Shown here one piece after another: positions 1 to 6,020 of a stretch of 6,206 nucleotides of DNA (the stretch's first letter is position 1; every line of letters starts with the position of its first letter). The DNA lies in the NCBI GenBank assembly GCA_959600835.1, contig CAUGNQ010000077.1, positions 1-6,206 on the forward strand, given 5' to 3'. A program made the translations under genes and the position numbers. This DNA is from an uncultured Collinsella sp. (GTDB lineage: Bacteria; Actinomycetota; Coriobacteriia; Coriobacteriales; Coriobacteriaceae). Below the pieces are notes generated by a model. That model was not told the origin of the DNA. It was given only the letters and a program-made list of their open reading frames with translations, and did not search any database.

Positions 1-51
1 CAAACCGGGCTCGAACGAACATGCCTATTGACAATGGCTTTCTCATATTAC
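1..51. other. Intergenic tail beyond the tRNA terminator
   Basis: I see no gene here. The stretch lies downstream of the tRNA-Leu terminator on the minus strand. Positions 32-48 are an exact 17-nt inverted copy of 6161-6177 at the other end of the window. A plus-strand open frame starts at 21 and runs across the terminator and tRNA to 227, but it is only the antisense reading of those elements. Confidence 0.6.
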
Positions 52-76
52 AAAAAAGCCCCCATTGCTGGGAGCT
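52..76 (-). terminator. Intrinsic terminator after tRNA-Leu
   Basis: On the minus strand positions 76-57 form an 8-bp stem (AGCTCCCA with TGGGGGCT, one G-U pair) closed by a GCAA tetraloop of the GNRA class. It is followed at once by a run of T (57-52 appear as A on the plus strand). It starts 12 nt after the encoded CCA of the tRNA, so it probably ends the tRNA transcript and any read-through from tatD. Confidence 0.9.
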
Positions 77-87
77 CTTTCAATCAA

Positions 88-174
88 TGGTGCGGGCGAA
101 AGGACTTGAACCTTCATGGGGTTGCCCCCATACGGACCTGAACCGTACGCGTCTGCCAATTCCGCCACGCCCGC
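88..174 (-). tRNA. tRNA-Leu, anticodon CAG
   Basis: An 87-nt tRNA gene that decodes the leucine codon CUG. The acceptor stem pairs GCGGGCG (174-168) with CGCCCGC (98-92), followed by discriminator A and an encoded CCA (90-88). The anticodon stem TACGG/CCGTA encloses the loop TTCAGGT, which places anticodon CAG at 140-138. A long variable arm, TGGGG-GCAA-CCCCA, marks it as a class II tRNA, and the D-arm GGCGGAATTGGCAGACGC is typical of leucine tRNAs. The T-arm has stem GAAGG/CCTTT around TTCAAGT. It lies 43 bp after the tatD stop and may be transcribed from its own promoter, from tatD, or both. Confidence 0.97.
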
Positions 175-185
175 GTGCAGAAATT

Positions 186-214
186 AGAATAACGGAGCGC
201 CATCGCGAACGCAA
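186..214 (-). promoter_or_regulatory. Possible sigma-70-type promoter for tRNA-Leu
   Basis: In the tatD-tRNA gap the minus strand shows TTGCGT (214-209) and TATTCT (191-186) separated by exactly 17 nt. The -10 box ends 11 nt before the mature tRNA 5' end, so transcription would start just a few bases upstream of the tRNA. The hexamers match consensus only partly (about 3/6 and 4/6), so this is a prediction resting on spacing and placement. Confidence 0.4.
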
Positions 215-217
215 GAA

Positions 218-1135
218 CTATTTTTGAAAAAGTTTGCAGGCATTTTCCCAAGCGGCTTGCGCGATTGTTTCGGCGTCCTCACCAGTACGATCGACACGGT
301 CGTTAACCAGCGCGTTTGCCGTAATGGAGATCATTGCGGGCTCGCATTCAAGACCGCGGATGGGCTCCGGAGCCATATACGGGCAATCCGTCTCGAACAA
401 AATGCGGTCGAGCGGGGTCGCCGCAAATGCCTCACGCACGTCGTCGTTGCGCTTAAAGGTGGCCGCACCACCATAGGCGATATAGCAGCCCAGCTTCACA
501 AAGCGCTCCATCGTGGCGCGGTCCTCGCCAAAGCAGTGCAGCACACAACCGGCCTGGGGCACGCCCACCTCACGAAGCACGTTGTACGCATCCATATGCG
601 AGGTGCGCTCCCCATCCGAGTCCTCGTGCCGCAGGTGCAACTCCACCGGCACGTTACGGCACACGGCAAGCTCGAGCTGGCGCGCCATGCAGTCAATCTG
701 CACGTTATGAGGTGCCGGCGCGATATCGTCATCATAGTCCATGTGGTAGTCCAGGCCGATTTCGCCAATACCGGCGCATAAGGGGTCATCGAGTGCGGCA
801 ACGACCTGTGCGTGAACGTCGTCGGTATAGTCCGGCGCGCCATACGGATGCACGCCGGCAAGATACTTGATCTGCGGAATATCCTGCATCGGCAGAATCT
901 CGCGCGTCAGCCAGTCACTATAGTCCGTCACGCTGCGCTTATCGGCAATGGGATCGAAGACCGTCACCAACAGGTCGATGCCCGCGGCTTTGGCGCGCAC
1001 GAGTGTCTCGGGCACTTCTTTGCCCCAAAACGAAAGCAGATGCGCATGCGTGTCAGCAAGCGGTGCCAAGGGCACGGGACAAGCAACCGTCTTCTTTTTC
1101 TTGGTAAACGTCACGCGTTCGGCATTAGGCATCAT
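218..1135 (-). CDS. tatD: TatD-family metal-dependent hydrolase/DNase
   Basis: A 305-aa protein of the TatD family, TIM-barrel metallohydrolases that act as metal-dependent 3'-5' nucleases in the cytoplasm. Family marks are in the expected order: DTHAH (28-32, metal ligands H30 and H32), GVHPYG (94-99), GEIGLDYH (124-131, ligand E125), ELHLRH (165-170, H167), LHCF (199-202, H200) and FETDCPYMAP (247-256, catalytic/ligand D250). All core ligands are present, so it should be active. It is longer than typical TatD (about 260 aa). The excess includes some 25 residues before the first motif, with a KKKK run, and insertions near 131-145 and 171-180. The start at 1135 is chosen because AGGAG (1147-1143) lies 7 nt upstream; a second ATG follows immediately. 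It overlaps the end of rsmA by 11 bp, so the two are probably translationally coupled. The precise in vivo substrate cannot be told. Confidence 0.93.
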   Translation of the reverse strand: MMPNAERVTFTKKKKTVACPVPLAPLADTHAHLLSFWGKEVPETLVRAKAAGIDLLVTVFDPIADKRSVTDYSDWLTREILPMQDIPQIKYLAGVHPYGAPDYTDDVHAQVVAALDDPLCAGIGEIGLDYHMDYDDDIAPAPHNVQIDCMARQLELAVCRNVPVELHLRHEDSDGERTSHMDAYNVLREVGVPQAGCVLHCFGEDRATMERFVKLGCYIAYGGAATFKRNDDVREAFAATPLDRILFETDCPYMAPEPIRGLECEPAMISITANALVNDRVDRTGEDAETIAQAAWENACKLFQK

Positions 1136-1985
1136 GGATTAGCTCCTGGGCCAGACGGACAAAGTCGGCAACATCAAGCGTCTCGGCGCGCGTGGTGGGT
1201 GCGATACCGCAAGCCTCAAAGGCGGCATCGAGCACGTCCTTGGCAAAACCGTTGGCGCTCATGGAATTGCGGATGGTCTTGCGACGCTGAGCAAATGCAG
1301 CGTCAATCACGCGGGCCACAAATTCGCGATCGAGTTCTTCGGGCACCACACCGTCAACACGGTCGATACGCACGACGGCCGAGTCCACGTGCGGCGCCGG
1401 CATAAAGCAACGCGGCGGCACCTCAAAGCGACCCGTCACCTGCGCATACAGGCCGAGCTTTGCCGTATAGCCGCCATAGGTCTTGTTGCCCGGCACTGCG
1501 GCAATGCGATCGGCAACCTCCTTTTGCACCATGACGACGGCGCGCTTGAGCGCCGGCATCGTCTGGAAAAATTGCAAAATGATCGTCGCCGCCACGTTAT
1601 AAGGCAAGTTCGCGACAAATACCGTCGGCTCACCGCCCGCAGCCTGCTCAATCTGCTCCGGGCCCACCTTAAGCGCATCGCCCATGATAAAGCGGAAGTT
1701 GGCATAGTCGGCGGCGTGGGCATCGAGCACCGGCTCAAGCTCGGGATCGGCCTCAATGGACGTAACGCACGCCGCTTCCTGCAGCAACGCAAGTGTCAAA
1801 GTACCGCAACCCGGACCCACCTCGAGTACGCGCTCGTCACCTGCAAACTCGGCAAGCTCGCAGATACGCTCGATCACATGATTGTCGATTAGAAAGTTCT
1901 GGCCCAGGCGATGCTTGGTCGCAAGGCCAAACTCCTCCAGCAGCTCCCTTGTTGCCGTGGGGTTTGCCAAAGGCGAAGTTGTCAT
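1125..1985 (-). CDS. rsmA: 16S rRNA (adenine-N6,N6)-dimethyltransferase RsmA
   Basis: A 286-aa SAM-dependent methyltransferase (KsgA/Dim1 family). It dimethylates the two adjacent adenines in the helix 45 loop near the 3' end of 16S rRNA (A1518/A1519 in E. coli numbering), a late small-subunit assembly step. Visible motifs are LGQNFLID (27-34), the SAM-binding EVGPGCG (55-61), the acidic IEAD (77-80), GDAL (102-105), the catalytic NLPY (126-129), and MVQKEVADRI (152-161). The C-terminal RNA-binding part carries FMPAPHVDSAVVRI (194-207) and AFAQRRKTIRNSM (230-242). Length is normal for the family. The start is well supported by AAGGAGG (1997-1991) 5 nt upstream. It follows metG after 110 bp containing a strong hairpin and overlaps tatD by 11 bp. 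Loss of this enzyme classically gives kasugamycin resistance. Confidence 0.97.
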   Translation of the reverse strand: MTTSPLANPTATRELLEEFGLATKHRLGQNFLIDNHVIERICELAEFAGDERVLEVGPGCGTLTLALLQEAACVTSIEADPELEPVLDAHAADYANFRFIMGDALKVGPEQIEQAAGGEPTVFVANLPYNVAATIILQFFQTMPALKRAVVMVQKEVADRIAAVPGNKTYGGYTAKLGLYAQVTGRFEVPPRCFMPAPHVDSAVVRIDRVDGVVPEELDREFVARVIDAAFAQRRKTIRNSMSANGFAKDVLDAAFEACGIAPTTRAETLDVADFVRLAQELIHDA

Positions 1986-2023
1986 AGTTGCCTCCTTAGC
2001 ATGATGGCGGCGTCTTGAAACGA

Positions 2024-2053
2024 AAGGGCATGGACCGTTGCGGCCATGCCCTT
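2024..2053 (-). terminator. Strong hairpin between metG and rsmA
   Basis: A perfect 10-bp stem (AAGGGCATGG 2024-2033 with CCATGCCCTT 2044-2053) continues inward by CCG/CGG past a bulged A at 2034, leaving a 3-nt loop. On the minus strand it is followed by TCGTTTC, a weak U-tract. It therefore looks like a partial terminator or an mRNA processing/stabilising structure that would lower rsmA-tatD expression relative to metG. It could also simply end the metG transcript, but I see no convincing promoter in the short stretch between it and rsmA. Confidence 0.6.
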
Positions 2054-2095
2054 ACATCTAAACAGCAAATTGCCGATATGGCGCTCGCGCGGTCT

Positions 2096-3697
2096 CTACG
2101 CCAGACGCGGGAACAGCGGATCGCCCTTCTCGACGGGCTGACCACCGGCAAGCAGGCCCCAAGTGCAAATGCCCTTGAGGTCGTCGCTCGCGGCCTCGCC
2201 CTCACAGGACAAGCGGCGCAGGGCCTCGGCAGAGGTCTGAGGCATGAGCGGCATCAGCAGGTGAGCGGCAATGCGGATGGCCTCGAGCAGGTTGTAGATC
2301 ACAAACGCCAGCTCGTCAGCCTTGGCCTCGTCCTTGGCAAGTGCCCAGGGCTCGGAGTCCTCGATGTAGTGGTTGGCGGCGTGGATGAGCTCCATGACCT
2401 CATCCTTGGCTCCGCCGTAATCGAGCACGTCCATCTTGGCCATGTAGCGGTCGACCAGGCCATCGGCGATCTTTGCCAGCGGGTTGTCGAACGCATCGAA
2501 CGATGCGGGCTTGGCGGGCGCGCAACCGTCAAAGTACTTGCCGCTCATGTTGAGCGAACGCGAGATAAGGTTGCCCCAGCTGTTGGCCAGGTCGGCGTTG
2601 TAGACCTGCTCCATGCGATCGAAGCTGATGGCGCCGTCGGTACCGGGAACGACATCGGTCATAAAGTAGTAGCGATAGCCCTCGACGCCCAGCATGTCGA
2701 TAACATCCTGCGGAGCGATGGCGTTACCGCGGCTCTTGGACATCTTCTCGGCCTTGCCGGTCTCGGCATTGCGCACGGTCAGGAAGCCGTGGGCAAAGAC
2801 GTGCTCGGGCAGGGCCTCGCCGATGGCCATGAGCATGGCGGGCCAAATGACGCAGTGGAAGCGGATGATGTCCTTACCCACGATGTGGAACTGCGCGGGC
2901 CAGCGATAGGCCAGCTCGGCACGCGCCTCGTCGGTGTCGACACCGTAGCCGACGGCCGTCATATAGTTGAGCAGCGCGTCAAACCATACATAGGTCACAT
3001 GGCCCTCGTCAAACGGAACCTGGATGCCCCAGTCAAAGCTCGTGCGACTCACGGAAAGGTCGTTGAGGCCGCCCTCGACAAAGCTGCGAACCTCGTTCAT
3101 GCGGAACGCAGGCTCGACAAAGTCGGGGTGCTCGTCATAGAGCTTGAGAAGCTTGTCCTGGAAGGCGGAAAGCTTAAAGAAGTAGGACTCCTCCTGGACG
3201 CGCTCAAGCGGACGGTGGCAGTCGGGGCATAGATGCTGGCCGACGCTGCCGTACTCCTCGTCGCCCTTCTGGACCTGCGTATCGGTGAAGTAGGTCTCGT
3301 CAGGCACGCAATACCAACCGTCGTAGCTGCCCTTATACAGATAGCCGGACTCCTTCATGCGCTCCCACAGGTACTGCACGGCATGATGCTGGCGCGGCTC
3401 GGTGGTGCGGATGAAGTCGTCGTTGGAGATCTCGAGCTTGCTCCAAAGCTCCTTGAAGTGCGGAGCCTGGCTGTCGGTCCACTCCTGCGGCGTCATGCCA
3501 TGCTTGGCTGCGGCCTCGGCGACCTTCTCGCCGTGCTCGTCCATGCCGGTCAGGAACTTGACGTTATAGCCGGCGGAGCGGCGATAGCGAGCCTGAACGT
3601 CGGCGATGATGGTGGAATAAGCCGTGCCCAGGTGCGGATCGGCGTTGACGTAGTAGATGGGCGTCGTGATAAAGAACGAAGGCTTGCTTTGATCCAT
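2096..3697 (-). CDS. metG: Methionyl-tRNA synthetase
   Basis: A 533-aa class I aminoacyl-tRNA synthetase that attaches methionine to initiator and elongator tRNA-Met in the cytoplasm. The Rossmann catalytic domain starts with FFITTPIYYVNADPHLGT, with the HIGH-type signature as HLGT (22-25). GMDEHG (51-56), WFDALLNY (238-245), HIVGKDIIRFH (271-281) and the KMSKS loop (318-322) follow. The zinc-knuckle insertion reads C130-x2-D133 then C157-x2-C160, so one usual Cys is Asp. The helical anticodon-binding domain begins near NSWGNLISR (372-380). The protein ends without the C-terminal EMAPII-like tRNA-binding/dimerisation domain of longer MetRS, which makes it the short form. The start is fixed by TGGAGG ending 9 nt upstream (CCTCC at 3707-3711 on the plus strand). 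It lies 69 bp after rsmI. I see no room for a T-box in that gap. Confidence 0.98.
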   Translation of the reverse strand: MDQSKPSFFITTPIYYVNADPHLGTAYSTIIADVQARYRRSAGYNVKFLTGMDEHGEKVAEAAAKHGMTPQEWTDSQAPHFKELWSKLEISNDDFIRTTEPRQHHAVQYLWERMKESGYLYKGSYDGWYCVPDETYFTDTQVQKGDEEYGSVGQHLCPDCHRPLERVQEESYFFKLSAFQDKLLKLYDEHPDFVEPAFRMNEVRSFVEGGLNDLSVSRTSFDWGIQVPFDEGHVTYVWFDALLNYMTAVGYGVDTDEARAELAYRWPAQFHIVGKDIIRFHCVIWPAMLMAIGEALPEHVFAHGFLTVRNAETGKAEKMSKSRGNAIAPQDVIDMLGVEGYRYYFMTDVVPGTDGAISFDRMEQVYNADLANSWGNLISRSLNMSGKYFDGCAPAKPASFDAFDNPLAKIADGLVDRYMAKMDVLDYGGAKDEVMELIHAANHYIEDSEPWALAKDEAKADELAFVIYNLLEAIRIAAHLLMPLMPQTSAEALRRLSCEGEAASDDLKGICTWGLLAGGQPVEKGDPLFPRLA

Positions 3698-3736
3698 GGG
3701 GTTTGTCCTCCAGAAAAACGTTGCATACAGGGGATG

Positions 3737-3764
3737 ATTCTAGCGCAAGGGCTGGATATCCTCC
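3737..3764 (-). promoter_or_regulatory. Possible promoter upstream of metG
   Basis: In the rsmI-metG gap the minus strand carries TAGAAT (3742-3737, 5 of 6 matches to a -10 box), with a poor -35 (TGGAGG, 3 of 6) 17 nt upstream. Initiation near 3730 would give a leader of roughly 30 nt ending in the GGAGG ribosome binding site. metG may thus have its own promoter inside the operon; the weak -35 makes this tentative. Confidence 0.3.
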
Positions 3765-3766
3765 AT

Positions 3767-4645
3767 CTATTGCATATCGAGCACCATGGCATAGACATCG
3801 CGCTTGCGGCGCGAATACTTCTGAGACAGGCGCTTGGCCACCGCAGAGGCGGGCTCCCCCTCCTCGAGCGCGGTGCGGATATCCTCGCGCAGGGCATCGT
3901 CGGGATCCGCTACCGCAGCGCCAACCGGCGCGATGCCGGCCTCCTCGTCCTCGCTCGGCGGCGCGATGACCAGCGCAATCTCGCCCTTTACCTCGCCGCG
4001 AGCACGCAGCTCCTCGGCAAGCTGGTCAGCGAGCCCGCGCAAGACCTCCTCGTGCAGCTTGGTGAGTTCGCGGCAGACGGCAAGCTCACGCTGGGGAAAG
4101 ACCTCCGCCACGGCCTCGAGCGTCGCCACGATGCGATGTGGAGACTCGTAGAAGATGAGTGCGCCGGGCACCACGGCAAGGCGCTGCAAACGGCGCACAC
4201 GGTCGCCGTGCTTTCGGCCCAAAAAGCCCTCGAAGAAAAAATGCTCGCAGGGAATGCCGGACGAAACGAGTGCCGTGACGCAAGCAGAGGGTCCGGGAAT
4301 AACTTCGACAGGCACATCGGCCTCACGCGCCGCCTCGACCAGCGCCTGGCCGGGATCGGACACGCTCGGCATGCCGGCGTCCGAGGCAAAGGCGAGGGTC
4401 TCCCCCGCCAGCAGACGGTCGACCAGGCCGGCAGCGCGGCTAGCGATCACATTCTCGTCGCAACGGACAAGCGGCTTGGAAATACCCAGGTGCATCAGCA
4501 GCTTTGACGTCACACGCGTGTCTTCGCAGCAAATGGCATCGGCGGCGGCAAAAGCCTCGCCAACGCGCGGGGACAGGTCGCCTAGGTTGCCGATGGGCGT
4601 GCCGACCACATAGAGTTTGCCCGTATGGGCGCTGTTTTGCGTCAT
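3767..4645 (-). CDS. rsmI: 16S rRNA (cytidine-2'-O)-methyltransferase RsmI
   Basis: A 292-aa SAM-dependent methyltransferase of the tetrapyrrole-methylase-like fold (YraL/RsmI family). It 2'-O-methylates C1402 in the 16S rRNA decoding centre, where RsmH adds the companion N4-methyl group. Signature motifs are LYVVGTPIGNLGDLSPR (11-27), CEDTR (40-44), SDAGMPSVSDPG (88-99), PGPSA (117-121), FFEGFLGRK (137-145) and FYESPHRI (165-172). The family C-terminal segment (about 249-292, with KRLSQKYSRRKRDVY) follows an acidic, alanine-rich linker. Length is normal. ATG at 4645 lies only 6 bp after the stop of the GH5-like gene, and the SD is weak (AGGTTGAT inside and beyond the upstream stop). Its translation probably depends on the upstream cistron. 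An adjacent rsmI-metG pair is common in actinobacteria. Confidence 0.96.
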   Translation of the reverse strand: MTQNSAHTGKLYVVGTPIGNLGDLSPRVGEAFAAADAICCEDTRVTSKLLMHLGISKPLVRCDENVIASRAAGLVDRLLAGETLAFASDAGMPSVSDPGQALVEAAREADVPVEVIPGPSACVTALVSSGIPCEHFFFEGFLGRKHGDRVRRLQRLAVVPGALIFYESPHRIVATLEAVAEVFPQRELAVCRELTKLHEEVLRGLADQLAEELRARGEVKGEIALVIAPPSEDEEAGIAPVGAAVADPDDALREDIRTALEEGEPASAVAKRLSQKYSRRKRDVYAMVLDMQ

Positions 4646-4651
4646 ATCAAC

Positions 4652-5713
4652 CTATTCAATCATGCCGCGCTCGAGCGTACCGAGCGCCGCGCGGGCGTCC
4701 CATGCTGCAATGCGCTTCTCGGTCTTCCACGTTTGGAAGAACCAACCGGCAGCCGGCGCAAACGAAGCCAGCTGGTTGGCGATAAACACGCGCTCGTAGG
4801 CATTGCGGCCCTCGGGCGTAACCGACGAGTTAGCAAAGATCGCCGCGCCCGACCATTCGCCCACCAGCACGGGGAACCCAGTCGAAATCGCCTCTTTAAG
4901 CTCGCGCTTGTTACGCGAAATCGCCGTCGTCAGCCCGCGGGGGCTCGTGATGTCGAGCGCATACTCGTCGCGGTAATGGTACAGGTGAAGGTCCATGTAG
5001 ACGTTCTTGTACTTGGCGCCGCGCATAAAATGCTTCCACTCGCTGGGATGCCCCGACGACGAGAAGACGACGATCTTATCCTCGGGCATATACGAACGGA
5101 CGAGCTCGTAGGCATCGCGATAGAAATTGCGCAGGTAGTGAGCGGGAATGCCATCCGTCATGGTGAAGAGGCTCTTGCGAACGCTCATCTGCGGCGTGTC
5201 CAGCAGCTCAATGCCCAGCAGGCTCTCGGCCTCGCCATAGCGATCGGCCAAGCGCTCGAGCACGTCGAGTGCGACATGACGGCCGTTGGTGGACGAATGC
5301 CACTCGGCAACAGCCTCCGGCGTGGTGGGCGAATCGTTGGAATCGCCCTGGCCACCGGGCACGGTTGCCAGATCGAGCAGCACGCGGATGTCGTATTTGG
5401 CAGCCCACTCAATTGCGCGGTCGATGTAATCGACAACCGATATGTAGGAGGCATCGGACTCCTGTGAGCCAAAGGCATACCAGGGCACCGGCAGACGCAC
5501 GGCATTGAGACCGATCTGCGCCATGCGACGAAAATCGTCCTCGCTCACAAACGTCTCGTAATGGCGGCGCATGCGCTCGTTATAGGCGGCGGTACCCATG
5601 GCCTCCTGTAGCTCGGCCGCGTTGGATGCACCGGTCGCCGCGTACAGCGACGGGGTCACCCAAGGCTCGGGAATAAACCAGCCAGAGAGATTAACGCCGA
5701 GTATCCTCTCCAT
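4652..5713 (-). CDS. GH5-like (exo-beta-1,3-glucanase-type) protein lacking the acid/base Glu
   Basis: A 353-aa protein resembling glycoside hydrolase family 5, closest in wording to the fungal exo-1,3-beta-glucanase branch. Matching signatures are GVNLSGWFIPEPWVTPSLY (6-24), FRRMAQIGLNAVRLPVPW (61-78), IRVLLDLATVPGGQ (109-122), GIELL (167-171), DLHLYHY (241-247), VGEWSGA (284-290, nucleophile E286) and GWFFQTWKTE (323-332). The acid/base position, normally NEP in the strand-4 motif, reads D172-T173-P174. The codons are GAC and ACG, at least two base changes from a Glu codon, so a sequencing error is unlikely. The usual His of DLHG is also Ala (A116). There is no signal peptide, so it should be cytoplasmic. 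The frame stays open upstream to 5905, but ATG 5713 has AAGGGGG 5 nt upstream and begins the homology. Function is unknown: it may be a pseudoenzyme, a binding protein, or an enzyme with other chemistry. Confidence 0.85.
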   Translation of the reverse strand: MERILGVNLSGWFIPEPWVTPSLYAATGASNAAELQEAMGTAAYNERMRRHYETFVSEDDFRRMAQIGLNAVRLPVPWYAFGSQESDASYISVVDYIDRAIEWAAKYDIRVLLDLATVPGGQGDSNDSPTTPEAVAEWHSSTNGRHVALDVLERLADRYGEAESLLGIELLDTPQMSVRKSLFTMTDGIPAHYLRNFYRDAYELVRSYMPEDKIVVFSSSGHPSEWKHFMRGAKYKNVYMDLHLYHYRDEYALDITSPRGLTTAISRNKRELKEAISTGFPVLVGEWSGAAIFANSSVTPEGRNAYERVFIANQLASFAPAAGWFFQTWKTEKRIAAWDARAALGTLERGMIE

Positions 5714-5905
5714 CACTGCCCCCTTCGGATCATGCAGGTCGAACCCGCATCGTATTGCATAGGATAAGTATCGTTTTGAGTATACCCGCGTGTGCGGACA
5801 GGCGACCGAACGGTCTGTAAAGTGACGCGAAAGTGGGAGGAATGTCTGGGGCGGGCGGGCTCGGAATGGTGCGACGAGGTGTGTACGCGCGCCGGAGGCA
5901 GGCAC
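5714..5905. other. Upstream region of the GH5-like gene, no gene seen
   Basis: This stretch should hold the promoter of the GH5-like/rsmI transcript. On the minus strand TATACT (5784-5779) is a fair -10 candidate about 65 nt before the start codon, but no acceptable -35 lies 16-18 nt upstream. A dyad GACCG-AA-CGGTC at 5804-5815 sits where the -35 would be and could be an operator. The open frame through this stretch is GC-rich leader, with no domain I can recognise. Confidence 0.4.
5719..5725 (-). promoter_or_regulatory. Ribosome binding site that fixes the GH5-like start
   Basis: The minus strand reads AAGGGGG (5725-5719), six of seven matches to AAGGAGG, 5 nt before ATG 5713. This favours the 353-aa form over the 417-aa open frame. 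A GTG one codon upstream (5716) is too close to the SD. Confidence 0.7.
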
Positions 5906-5953
5906 CGGAAAGTGTGTCCCGTTCTGAGCCCTTATTCTGGGACGCAGTTTCCG
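5906..5953. repeat. 15-nt imperfect inverted repeat, 18-nt loop
   Basis: Left arm CGGAAAGTGTGTCCC (5906-5920) pairs with right arm GGGACGCAGTTTCCG (5939-5953): 13 Watson-Crick pairs, one G-U (5915/5944) and one G-G mismatch (5912/5947). The 18-nt loop spans 5921-5938. No T-run follows on either strand, so it is not a normal terminator. The form is that of a dispersed intergenic palindrome or small MITE-like repeat. It lies 13 bp from the terminator at 5967-5996. Confidence 0.75.
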
Positions 5954-5966
5954 CAGAACCCTACAT

Positions 5967-5996
5967 AAAAGAAAAGGACCCCTTTGCAGAGGTCCT
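5967..5996 (-). terminator. Intrinsic terminator, minus strand
   Basis: On the minus strand AGGACC (5996-5991) pairs with GGTCCT (5980-5975). An inner CT/AG pair lies beyond one mismatch and is capped by a GCAA tetraloop, and TTTTCTTTT follows (5975-5967). It would end a transcript entering from the right and so separate it from the GH5-like gene. The nearest candidate for that transcript is the structured element at 6021-6137. Confidence 0.85.
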
Positions 5997-6020
5997 AGTC
6001 AATTCAAGGTGGCGGGGAAG

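Noticed and set aside
21..227. Plus-strand 68-codon open frame
   Set aside because: It reads through the terminator and antisense to the whole tRNA-Leu gene. The peptide is the reverse reading of tRNA arms.
3698..3766. A T-box or SAM riboswitch controlling metG
   Set aside because: The gap is 69 bp, too short for a T-box, and no specifier stem-loop, T-box bulge or SAM aptamer helices are visible.
2015..4507. Two long plus-strand open frames (2015-3232, 405 codons; 3233-4507, 424 codons), end to end
   Set aside because: They lie antisense to metG and rsmI, whose motifs are unmistakable. Their translations are low-complexity Ala/Val/Leu/Gly/Arg shadow sequence with no recognisable domain, as expected opposite GC-rich codons.
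5779..5807. A full promoter for the GH5-like gene
   Set aside because: TATACT is a fair -10, but the hexamer 17 nt upstream (GGTCGC) does not resemble a -35, so I did not list it as a promoter.
5714..5905. 64-residue N-terminal extension of the GH5-like protein
   Set aside because: The ATG at 5713 has a good SD and starts the homology. The extension is Arg/Pro-rich, with no signal peptide or domain.
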